A stretch of DNA of 64,000 nt from Solirubrobacterales bacterium (GTDB taxonomy: Bacteria > Actinomycetota > Thermoleophilia > Solirubrobacterales > 70-9), in NCBI GenBank assembly GCA_023958085.1, contig JAMLGI010000001.1:248001-312000 (forward strand). Reading direction: 5' to 3'. The notes below the pieces were generated by a model. That model had not been told where the DNA came from. It worked only from the letters and a program-made list of their open reading frames with translations, and did no database searches. Positions 53,712 through 61,603 of this stretch are shown here, piece by piece. The position numbers and the translations under genes were made by a program. The stretch's first letter is position 1, and every line of letters begins with the position of its first letter.

Positions 53712-54920
53712 ATGGAAACTGTCGCCGCCCGGGGTTCGGGCCGCAATCTCGCCCTCGCCACGATTGCGTTCGCAGCCTGTTTCTCGGCATGGGGCATGCT
53801 GGCACCGATCGCACCTGCCCTTCAGGACGATCTCGGTCTGTCCAACATCCAGACCTCGATCATGATCTCGATCCCGGTCGTTCTGGGTTCGCTGCTGCGG
53901 ATCCCGCTCGGCATCCTCACCGACCGCATCGGGGGCCGCACGGTCTTCACCGGGATGCTGTTCTACTCGGCTGCCGCCGCGGTTCTGGTCGGGTTCGCAT
54001 CGAGCTACGTCGCCCTGCTCGGCGCCGGGTTCCTGCTCGGTGCGGCCGGTGCCTCGTTCGCGGTCGGCGTGCCGTTCGTCGCCCAGTGGTACCCGCCCAA
54101 GCGCCAGGGTTTTGCCCTCGGCGTCTACGGCATGGGCAACATCGGGAACGCGATCGCAGCCTTCTCGATCCCGGCGATTCGTGACAACGCCGGGCAGGAA
54201 GTGGCCGGCCTGGTCCTCGGTGCGGTGATCGCCGTCTACGCCCTGATCTGGATGTCCCTGGCCCGGCAGGCTCCGGTCAAGAAGGCCCCGCCCACCCGGT
54301 ACCGGGAGGTGCTTGGTGCCGGCTGGAGAATCTGGCGGCTCTGCCTGTTCTACTTCGTCACCTTCGGCGGTTTCGTCGCCATGGCGCTCTACCTGCCGAA
54401 GCTGCTGGTCGACTGGTTCGACCTCTCGCTGACCGACGCCGGTCTCAGGGCAGCCGGTTTCACCCTGCTGGCGACCGGCGTCCGGCCGATCGGCGGCATG
54501 CTCTCCGACCGGATCGGGGGCAACCGGGTCCTGGCGATCTCCTTCCTCGGCGTCGGGGTTGATGCGATCGGCCTCTCCTGGCAGGCCTCGGTCCCGAACA
54601 TGGCCCTGACCACCTTCTTCTGCCTCTCGATGGCGCTCTTTCTCGGCCTCGGCAACGGCGCCGTGTTCAAGCTGGTCCCGCTCACCTTCCCCAAGGCGAC
54701 CGGTGCGGCAACCGGCCTGGTCGGCGCTGCCGGCGGACTCGGCGGCTTCTTCCCGCCGCTCTTTCTCGGGGTGGTGAAGGACGCCACCGGAGACTTCGTC
54801 CTCGCTTTCGTGCTGCTGGTCGCTTTCGCCTGGCTCTGTGCCGGCCTCGCTTTCGAGGGCCGAATGTCGGTCGAGGAAGCCGGGGGATCGGCGACCATGG
54901 AAGTCGACGACGAACCCTAG
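53712..54920 (+). CDS. narK: Nitrate/nitrite transporter, MFS NarK family
   Basis: 402 residues, twelve predicted transmembrane helices. GIGGRTVF-like DRIGGRTVF after helix 2 and the two nitrate-signature glycine motifs, YGMGNIGNAIAAF and GAAGGLGGFFPPL, place it in the NNP/NarK group. It imports nitrate or exchanges it for nitrite for the cytoplasmic NarG site. AGGAGATAACG precedes the ATG; the gene is 82 bp after narI, probably in the same operon. Confidence 0.94.
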   Translation: METVAARGSGRNLALATIAFAACFSAWGMLAPIAPALQDDLGLSNIQTSIMISIPVVLGSLLRIPLGILTDRIGGRTVFTGMLFYSAAAAVLVGFASSYVALLGAGFLLGAAGASFAVGVPFVAQWYPPKRQGFALGVYGMGNIGNAIAAFSIPAIRDNAGQEVAGLVLGAVIAVYALIWMSLARQAPVKKAPPTRYREVLGAGWRIWRLCLFYFVTFGGFVAMALYLPKLLVDWFDLSLTDAGLRAAGFTLLATGVRPIGGMLSDRIGGNRVLAISFLGVGVDAIGLSWQASVPNMALTTFFCLSMALFLGLGNGAVFKLVPLTFPKATGAATGLVGAAGGLGGFFPPLFLGVVKDATGDFVLAFVLLVAFAWLCAGLAFEGRMSVEEAGGSATMEVDDEP

Positions 54921-54923
54921 ATC

Positions 54924-55538
54924 TCAGCCGGACAGATGCCGTCCGACCCGGATCAGATCGTCGTGTGAATTCACGTTCTCGAACATCCGGGTCGGATCGC
55001 CGAACTCCCGCAGGCGCTCCTCGCCGACGATCACCGGGTCGAGCTCCCGGATCAGCCCGGTGACCGGTCTCTCCTTTGCCACCGCACACCTGACCGCTTC
55101 GATCGCCTCGTATCCGTATCTCGCGGCCAGCGGCTGAAGGCGTCCGCCGGCCAGAGGGACGACGGTCCCGGTCACTTCGCCGGCAAGCCAGCGCAGGAAG
55201 GGCGGAGGAACCAGAGGCAGGTCGCAGGCCAGAACGATCAAATCCGAGTCGCCCGCCCGTTCCATGGCGGCCAGTACCCCGAGCAGCGGATGGCGGGGTC
55301 GATCCGGTTCAACCACCACGGGCAGGTCCTCGAGTTCCGGGAGGCCGCCGACCGGCCGATCGGCTTTGGTCACGATGAAGGGTTCGAGGCCGGCCTCCTT
55401 CAGGGCCGTAACCGGGAAGGAGATCAGGGAACGTCCGGCCAGTATCGCCCCGGCCTTGTTCCCTCCCATCCGGCTGGCGGCACCACCGGCCAGCACCGCG
55501 GACGCGACCGGAGGCGGGTCGGTTCGTTCCCTGTCCAT
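54924..55538 (-). CDS. mobA: Molybdenum cofactor guanylyltransferase
   Basis: 204 residues from ATG 55538; the longer frame crosses the divergent promoter and is rejected. The nucleotide-binding start SAVLAGGAASRMGGNKAGA, then PRHPLLGVLAAMERA and VLACDLPLVPP are the MobA signatures. It attaches GMP to molybdopterin to form the MGD cofactor needed by NarG. It is convergent with narK, three bases apart, so the Mo cofactor gene is tied physically to nitrate respiration. Confidence 0.93.
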   Translation of the reverse strand: MDRERTDPPPVASAVLAGGAASRMGGNKAGAILAGRSLISFPVTALKEAGLEPFIVTKADRPVGGLPELEDLPVVVEPDRPRHPLLGVLAAMERAGDSDLIVLACDLPLVPPPFLRWLAGEVTGTVVPLAGGRLQPLAARYGYEAIEAVRCAVAKERPVTGLIRELDPVIVGEERLREFGDPTRMFENVNSHDDLIRVGRHLSG

Positions 55539-55695
55539 AAGAACATCATCCCGCCGCGACCCCCCCTCTGCCTGGCCGGGTTTCTCGCCCGGGCTCATCG
55601 AGGCTGAACTTGCGGTGACACCGGGCGGCGCCCCGGTGGCGGTAGGCTTGCCGGGCCTTGCTTTCCGCAGACGACCGATCCCGTGACGGTTCACC

Positions 55696-56577
55696 TTGCT
55701 GAGGCTGCGGGCCGAGGCCCCCGGCGAGTCCGGAGATCGGCTGGTCACCGAGCTCGGAAAGCTGAAGGGCGTGCGGCGGATCACGGCCGCGGACGGGCTC
55801 ACCGGAAGCTACCGGGTGGTGGAGGCGGATGTGAACTCGGGCTCGGCCGACCGCGTTCTCCGCGTACTTCGCGGGGTCGGGCTGGGCCATGACGACTACG
55901 TGCTGGTCCGGGAGGATGTGGTCACCCGCAGTGCCCCGGGGGAGCGGGCCGGCGAGGACTACTCCTGGGTCGAGATCATCGGGGAGGCCCGGGCCAACTC
56001 CAGACCGGTCGCCCGTTACGTGATCCTGATGATGGTCGCCGGCTGGATCGCCGGTCTCGGTGTGATCACCGGCAGCCAGATCCTGATCATCGGGGCGATG
56101 GCGGTAAGCCCGGATTTGCTGCCGCTCTGCGCGACCTGTATCGGAGTGGCGGGGCGGCGATACCGACTGGCAGGACAGTCACTTGCCACCCTGACGATCG
56201 GCATGGCCCTGGTTGCGGCAGTCGCACTGGTCGTTGCGGCGGGACTTCAGGCAACCGGGCTTCTGGCCTCCGACGCATCTCTTCACCAAGGGGTGATCGG
56301 GGCACTGGCCCACGCCGACTACTCGACCGTGATGATCGCGCTGGCGGCCGGGGTCGCCGCGATCCTCACCTTCGAGACCCGGACGGCGACCGCGGTCGGA
56401 GTCGCGATCTCGGTCACCACCGTTCCCGCCTCCGCCTACTTCGGGGTGGCTCTCGCCTTCGGCGATCAGGGACGGGCCTGGAGTGCCCTGCTGGTGCTCG
56501 GGATCAACCTGATCTGCCTGGTGGTCGCCGGCACCCTGACCATCGCCCTGCAGCGCCGGTTCACCCCCGACCGCTGA
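55696..56577 (+). CDS. DUF389-family membrane protein
   Basis: 293 residues. The N-terminal 90 residues form a soluble ferredoxin-like domain. The DUF389 core follows, with YVILMMVAGWIAGLGVITGSQILIIGAMAVSP and five to six transmembrane helices (MALVAAVALVVAAGLQATGLL, VMIALAAGVAAILTF and others). The family is widespread in actinobacteria and cyanobacteria, with no settled role. TTG 55696 is the only start after an in-frame stop at 55684. It is divergent from mobA. Confidence 0.85.
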   Translation: MLRLRAEAPGESGDRLVTELGKLKGVRRITAADGLTGSYRVVEADVNSGSADRVLRVLRGVGLGHDDYVLVREDVVTRSAPGERAGEDYSWVEIIGEARANSRPVARYVILMMVAGWIAGLGVITGSQILIIGAMAVSPDLLPLCATCIGVAGRRYRLAGQSLATLTIGMALVAAVALVVAAGLQATGLLASDASLHQGVIGALAHADYSTVMIALAAGVAAILTFETRTATAVGVAISVTTVPASAYFGVALAFGDQGRAWSALLVLGINLICLVVAGTLTIALQRRFTPDR

Positions 56578-56626
56578 CCGGCACCCGACCTGGGGGCCCG
56601 CCAATCCGGAACAACCATTTCGGGGC

Positions 56627-56638
56627 TAGAGTTCCGGC
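56627..56638 (+). promoter_or_regulatory. Leaderless -10 box of the cupin gene
   Basis: TAGAGT at 56627-56632 is six bases from ATG 56639, the same hexamer and spacing as at the crotonase gene (22779). There is no Shine-Dalgarno. Confidence 0.6.
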
Positions 56639-57088
56639 ATGGACCTTGAGACCGTGATCCGGGAACTGAGGCTCGAGCCACTGGCCCGGGAGGGTGGGAA
56701 GTTCCGCCGCAAGTTCCGGGACAAGAACTCGACCTCGATCTACTTTCTGCTGGAGCGCGGCTTCCCCACCATGTTCCACCGCCTGCCGGGTCCCGAGCTT
56801 TTCCACTTCTACACCGGTGCCCCGGTGCGGATCCAGCTACTCGGACCGGAGCCCGGGGAAGGCCGGGAGGCCAGCCTGGGAATCGACCTGGCTGGCGGTG
56901 AGCGTCCCCAGATCCTGGTCCGGGGGAACACCTGGCAGGCCGCCGAAACGACCGGCGAGTGGTCCCTGATCGGAACCACCATGGCCCCCGGTTTCGACTG
57001 GGACCGGTTTACCCTCGCCGCCCGGGAGCGTCTGATTCACGGCTGGCCCGACCACCGGGAAGTGATCGAGCACCACACCGAGCCCTGA
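56639..57088 (+). CDS. DUF985 (cupin_5) family protein
   Basis: 149 residues. The cupin core is clear: REGGKFRRKFRDKNSTSIYFLL, FPTMFHRLPGPELFHFYTGAP with the metal-type His, then GERPQILVRGNTWQAA and GTTMAPGFDWDRF. Family members are small single-domain cupins of unknown reaction, related to sugar epimerase-like folds. A perfect 46-bp palindrome lies 17 bp after the stop. Confidence 0.9.
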   Translation: MDLETVIRELRLEPLAREGGKFRRKFRDKNSTSIYFLLERGFPTMFHRLPGPELFHFYTGAPVRIQLLGPEPGEGREASLGIDLAGGERPQILVRGNTWQAAETTGEWSLIGTTMAPGFDWDRFTLAARERLIHGWPDHREVIEHHTEP

Positions 57089-57105
57089 ACCGGACCGCTC
57101 GACAG

Positions 57106-57151
57106 GGGTGGGGCCCACAGGTATCCATATGGATACCTGTGGGCCCCACCC
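57106..57151. repeat. 46-bp perfect palindrome, copy C of the inverted-repeat family
   Basis: Arms GGTGGGGCCCACAGGTATCC and its exact complement meet at a self-complementary ATAT, with one more G/C pair outside. It is the only perfect copy. Like copies A and B it separates two convergent genes. Confidence 0.82.
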
Positions 57152-57208
57152 TCTGGGTTGGGTGTGTGCCCGCCTCCGGTTGCGGTTCGGTTCGTGGTCC
57201 GGGTGCGT

Positions 57209-58714
57209 TCAGCCGGCGATGCCGGAGACGTCGATCTCGCGTTTCAGGATCTTGCCGGTCGGGCCCTTCGGCAGCTCGTCCACGATACGGACGTGACGGG
57301 GGTACTTGTAGGCCGCGACGAGGCCCTTTGAGTACTGCCGGATCTCGTCCTCGGTCGCTTCCTGGCCGTCCTTGAAGGCGACCACGGCAACGATCTCCTC
57401 GCCGAGATCGTCGTGGGGGATGCCGAGCACGGCGGCCTCGGCGATCGCCGGATGCTCGTAGAGCGCCTCCTCGATCTCCCGGGGGTAGACGTTGTATCCG
57501 CCGCGCAGGATCATCTCCTTCTTGCGGTCGACGATCGAGTAGTAACCGTCCTCGTCCACCGTGGCCATGTCCCCGGTGAAGAACCAGCCGTCCGGGGTGA
57601 TCGCCTTGGCGGTCGCCTCGGGGTTGTTCCAGTAGCCCTTCATCACGTTCGGGCCCTTCACCTGGAGCTCGCCGACGTCACCGACACCGAGCGGCTTGCC
57701 GTCCTCGTCGACGATCCGCATCTCGATTCCGGGGGCGGGGGTGCCGATGGTTCCGGGCTTCCGTTCCATGTCCATCCGCCCGAAGGAAGCGACCGGGGAG
57801 GTCTCGGAGAGGCCGTAGCCCTCGAGGATCGGGGTGTCGAACTCACGCTCGAAGGCCCGGATGATCTCGACCGGCAACGCGGCACCACCCGACGCGCAGA
57901 GCCGCAGTGAACTGATGTCGTACTCCTTGTGGTTCGGCACCTGGAGCATCGCCGCGTACATGGTCGGGACGCCGAGGAACACGGTCACGCCATCCCGCTG
58001 GATGATCTCCAGGGCCTTCACCGGATCGAAGCGCGGCAGCAGGGTCAGCTCGGCCCCGATCTTCACGCAGGCATTGAGGCCGACCGTCTGGCCAAAGACA
58101 TGGAAAAGCGGCAGGCCGCCGAAGAAGACGTCGTTCTCGGTGGGGTTCTCGAACAGCGAGAGAATCGCCTCGACATTGGTGCGGATGTTGTCGTGGGTGA
58201 GTTCCGCCCCCTTCGGCAGACCGGTGGTGCCCGAGGTGTAGAGCAGAACAGCGGTGTCCCCGCCGTCAACCTCGGCCACTTCCTCGACCGGCTCCACGCC
58301 CTGAATCAGCTCGGCGACGTTGGTCGGGTTGATCGTGATCACTTCCGCGCCGGTCTCGGCGGCGGCCTCCACGGCGGAAGCGGCAAAGTCCTCCCAGACC
58401 AGGATCAGGTCGGCTCCGGAATCGGCCAGGTAGTGCTTCACCTCGCGGGCGGTGAAAAGCACGTTCATCGGCACCACGATCGCGCCCAGCCGGAGAATCC
58501 CGTAGTAGACGATCGGGAAGTGCGGCACGTTGGGGAGCATCACGCAGACCCGGTCGCCCTGCTTGACGCCCTTCGACTTGAGCAACCCGGCAACCAGCTT
58601 GCTGGTCATGTCAAGTGCTGCGTACGGTACGGCGACATCGTCGAGCCGGATTACGTTCCGCTCGGGATGCTTCGCGGCAGTCTCGGTAAGCATCGTGGCC
58701 AGATTGGGGTTCAA
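57209..58714 (-). CDS. Long-chain acyl-CoA synthetase (AMP-forming ligase)
   Basis: 501 residues. ANL-superfamily core motifs: LLYTSGTTGLPKGAELTH (P-loop), YGLSETSPV, GYWNNPEATAKAI, TGDMATVDEDGYYSIVDRKK with the hinge Asp, and PTGKILKREI with the catalytic Lys. It activates a fatty or other carboxylic acid to its CoA thioester through an acyl-adenylate. The length is short for FadD and suits fatty or aryl acids. It fits with the crotonase, methylmalonyl-CoA and SDR genes in a catabolic background. Confidence 0.93.
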   Translation of the reverse strand: MNPNLATMLTETAAKHPERNVIRLDDVAVPYAALDMTSKLVAGLLKSKGVKQGDRVCVMLPNVPHFPIVYYGILRLGAIVVPMNVLFTAREVKHYLADSGADLILVWEDFAASAVEAAAETGAEVITINPTNVAELIQGVEPVEEVAEVDGGDTAVLLYTSGTTGLPKGAELTHDNIRTNVEAILSLFENPTENDVFFGGLPLFHVFGQTVGLNACVKIGAELTLLPRFDPVKALEIIQRDGVTVFLGVPTMYAAMLQVPNHKEYDISSLRLCASGGAALPVEIIRAFEREFDTPILEGYGLSETSPVASFGRMDMERKPGTIGTPAPGIEMRIVDEDGKPLGVGDVGELQVKGPNVMKGYWNNPEATAKAITPDGWFFTGDMATVDEDGYYSIVDRKKEMILRGGYNVYPREIEEALYEHPAIAEAAVLGIPHDDLGEEIVAVVAFKDGQEATEDEIRQYSKGLVAAYKYPRHVRIVDELPKGPTGKILKREIDVSGIAG

Positions 58715-58851
58715 CTCGATCTACCTCTCCCTCGGTGAGAATTTCGCCTGCCGCGGCCCGGGCCGACGGCGTGATATAGCGGCATGGTAGAGGTCAAGGG
58801 CAGTTCAGGGTGGCTCGCGGAGCCGAATCGCCCTTCTGGGAGACTTCCCCC

Positions 58852-59604
58852 ATGGAATTCAAGGGGATGGTGGCGCTGGTAACCGGAGGCGCGAACGGGA
58901 TCGGCCGGGCGGTCGGCGGGCGCCTCCGGGCACTCGGGGCGGAAGTGATCCTGGCCGATATCGAGGACGAAACCGGGGCCTCGGCGGCGGCGGAGATCGG
59001 GGCCGGGTTCGTCCGCTGTGACGTCTCCCGCCCCGAGGATTCGGCTACCGCTGTGGAGCTGGCGGTCGAACGATTTGGCGGACTCGACCTCGCCTTCCTC
59101 AACGCCGGGATCTCCACCGGCACCTTCCCCGGGTCCGACTTCGATCTCGCTGCCTATCGCCGGGCGATGGGGGTCAACCTCGACGGAGTCGTGTTCGGCC
59201 TGAACGCGGTGCTTCCCGCCCTGCGGGAGCGTGGCGGTGGAGCCGTCGTCGCCACCTCCTCCCTGGCGGGCCTGACCGCGGTTCCGTTCGACCCGATCTA
59301 CGCGGCGAACAAGCACGCTGTGGTCGGTCTGGTCCGGTCGCTCGGACCCGCCTTGGTCGGTGAAGGTATCCGGGTGAACGCGATCTGTCCCGGGTTCGCC
59401 GACACCAGGATCGTCGATCCGCTGCGTGACGGTCTGGCAGACGGGGGTGTACCCCTGATTCCGGTGGATCGGGTCGTGGACGGTGTGATCGCGCTGTTCA
59501 ACGGTGACGACTCCGGCACCTGCCACTTCGTCCAGCCGGGCCGGGAACCGCAGGAGTTCCACTTCCGGAGCATTCCCGGCCCCCGCTCCACCGAGCGGGC
59601 CTAG
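58852..59604 (+). CDS. Short-chain dehydrogenase/reductase
   Basis: 250 residues from ATG 58852; GTG 58810 is a possible earlier start. TGGANGIG is the cofactor-binding Gly motif, FLNAGIST replaces the usual NNAG with LNAG, and SSLAGLTAVPFDPIYAANKHA contains Ser and the YxxxK catalytic pair. Asp at the end of beta-2 (LADIEDE) indicates NAD. The substrate is unknown. Its TAG shares CTAG with the opposite-strand stop of the ThDP enzyme. Confidence 0.92.
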   Translation: MEFKGMVALVTGGANGIGRAVGGRLRALGAEVILADIEDETGASAAAEIGAGFVRCDVSRPEDSATAVELAVERFGGLDLAFLNAGISTGTFPGSDFDLAAYRRAMGVNLDGVVFGLNAVLPALRERGGGAVVATSSLAGLTAVPFDPIYAANKHAVVGLVRSLGPALVGEGIRVNAICPGFADTRIVDPLRDGLADGGVPLIPVDRVVDGVIALFNGDDSGTCHFVQPGREPQEFHFRSIPGPRSTERA

Positions 59605-61310
59605 AGCGGTCCGGCCTGGACTTCGGTCCAGCGGGCGGCCATCGCCGGCGGAATCGAGCGGTTGGCTTCACGATCGCTGCGGACGCAGATCACCGCGGGC
59701 TTGCCGGAGCTCCTGGCCTGGGCGATGGCCGGGGCGAGATCGCCGATCTCGTCAACGTACTCGCCGTGACAGCCCATCCCCTCGCCGATCAGATCCCACC
59801 GGATCTCACCCTGGTCGCAGCCGAAGGTCTTGCCCCAGTGGGTCAGTTCGTTCGGTTCCTCCATGGTCCAGGATCCCTCGGCGAAAACGATCGTGGTCAC
59901 CGGAATCCCGTCGCGGACGGCCGACTGCATCTCCATGATGTTGAACCCGGCCGCGCCATCACCGGTCACGCAGACCACCTCGCGGTCCGGGGCACCGAGT
60001 TTCGAGCCGATCGCGGAGGGAACACCGGTGCCGAGCATGCCGAGCTCGAGGATCGAGTGGTAGGAGTTGGGGCGGGTCTCGGGCAGGATCGAGTAAGCCC
60101 ACTGTGAGGTGAGTCCACCGTCCACCGTGTAGACCGCGTCGCTGCCGAAGGCCTCACCGATCACCCCCATCGCGTGGGCCGGGTGAATCCCGGGGCCGGT
60201 CCAGGCGAGGATGCCTTCCGCCGCTGCGGCGCGCCAGTTCAGGCTGGTTTCCTGGGCGGCGGCCAGGGCCGCGGTCGCGGTGGCTGCGGGAGCGGTGCCA
60301 CGGGTCTTGAGTTCGGCCACGATCTTCCCCAGGGCGTCCTTCACGTCGGCCACCATGCCCAGGGCAAGCGGGCGGGTCACCCCGATGTGCCAGGGATCGA
60401 TGTCGATCTGGATCACCCTCTGCTTTTCCGGATCACCCCAGTACTTGTCGTACGGAAGATCGAGATTGCCGGCCCTTGAGCCGGCGATCAGGATCACGTC
60501 GGCCCCGGTCCGGGCCTCGACCCCGCCGTCACCGAAACCGAAAACGTAGTTCGGGTTTGATGCCGGAACCGTCGCCCGCCCGGCCTGGGTCGGGATCAGC
60601 GAAGCGCCGAGGAGGGCGGCAAGCTCGGCCACCTCCTCGTTGGCCCGGCCCCGGTCGACCCCGGTGCCGGCGATGATCACCGGTCGTTCGGCCCCGGCCA
60701 GCAGGTCGGCGGCCGCCGCGACCTGGGCGGCCGCGGCACCCGGCTGTGGAGCCCGGTAGGCCGACGGCGGCAGGACTCGCTGCTGACTCTCCTCACCGGT
60801 CGCGTACATCACCGGCGCCGGAACGTCCACATGGACCGGCCCGGGGCGTCCGTTCCACATCTCGCGGAAGGCGAGCCGCATCACCTCGGCAATCCGGTTG
60901 AAGTCGAACACCGGCCCGCCCCACTTGACGCCCGGCTTGAAGATCTCGACCTGGTCCTGGCCCTGGAAGGTGGAGGGTGGAGAGGGGTAGCTGTTGCCCA
61001 TCCGGTGCTGCGAGGTGATCGCGATCACCGGCACCCCTTCGTGGCGAGCGGTGAAGATGCCCGGAAGCAGGTTTGCCGAGCCCGGACCGGGGTTGCCGAT
61101 CACCGCCGACGCCCTGCCGGTGGTCTTGTAGAGACCCTCGGCCATGTGGACGCCGGCCGACTCGTGCCGGACCGGCACCAGCCGGATGCCGTTGGCTTCA
61201 AGGCTTGCGAGCAGTGGGTCGATCTCGGGCGAGGGCAGGCCGAAGACGTGTTCGATCCCCTCGCTCGCCAGACACCTCGCGAAAAGTTCGCCACCGGAAA
61301 TTTCAGCCAT
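59601..61310 (-). CDS. Thiamine-diphosphate-dependent enzyme, second copy, with an altered Mg-ThDP motif
   Basis: 569 residues from ATG 61310, AAGGAG upstream. The Pyr-domain Glu is in VRHESAGVHMAEG. The GDG motif (GDGAAGFNIMEMQSAVRDG) is normal, but where most relatives read NN the sequence is VFAEGSWTMEE, so the usual Mg-ligating Asn is absent. It may be a variant family or inactive in ThDP binding. It is not closely similar to the enzyme at 34847. It ends tail-to-tail with the SDR gene, sharing CTAG. Confidence 0.85.
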   Translation of the reverse strand: MAEISGGELFARCLASEGIEHVFGLPSPEIDPLLASLEANGIRLVPVRHESAGVHMAEGLYKTTGRASAVIGNPGPGSANLLPGIFTARHEGVPVIAITSQHRMGNSYPSPPSTFQGQDQVEIFKPGVKWGGPVFDFNRIAEVMRLAFREMWNGRPGPVHVDVPAPVMYATGEESQQRVLPPSAYRAPQPGAAAAQVAAAADLLAGAERPVIIAGTGVDRGRANEEVAELAALLGASLIPTQAGRATVPASNPNYVFGFGDGGVEARTGADVILIAGSRAGNLDLPYDKYWGDPEKQRVIQIDIDPWHIGVTRPLALGMVADVKDALGKIVAELKTRGTAPAATATAALAAAQETSLNWRAAAAEGILAWTGPGIHPAHAMGVIGEAFGSDAVYTVDGGLTSQWAYSILPETRPNSYHSILELGMLGTGVPSAIGSKLGAPDREVVCVTGDGAAGFNIMEMQSAVRDGIPVTTIVFAEGSWTMEEPNELTHWGKTFGCDQGEIRWDLIGEGMGCHGEYVDEIGDLAPAIAQARSSGKPAVICVRSDREANRSIPPAMAARWTEVQAGPL

Positions 61311-61603
61311 CGACTCTCCTTGCTGCTCTGCGGTGCCGGGCACCGCATCGATTGACCGGGGGCCTTCTCCGGCCCCCGGGAGTTCACTGCGCCGAGTGTA
61401 GATCCGACCGGGTCGATTTCCCGGGTGAAGTACCGGAAATCAGGGAGTTCCCGAAGTCGACACAGGGTTTTCCACGGACTCTCGACCTCCCGACCGATCG
61501 CCGCCCCGAACCCCGCCGAAAAGGTACTCATGCATTCCCGTGATGTATCAGTACCCGTTCGACCCCGTGGTGGCTTTGCGGGTTAGATTGCTGTTCCGGA
61601 TCG
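61311..61603. other. Divergent region between ThDP enzyme and acyltransferase genes
   Basis: 293 bp. Close to the acyltransferase start, TAGATT at 61585-61590 lies 13-14 nt before ATG 61604 and could be its -10 box. A G/C hairpin (GGGGGCC...GGCCCCC) occurs near 61360-61380. No coding frame is convincing. Confidence 0.4.

Noticed and set aside
55539-55802. Longer MobA start
   Set aside because: It overlaps the divergent DUF389 gene and lacks homology; the nucleotide-binding motif begins right after ATG 55538.
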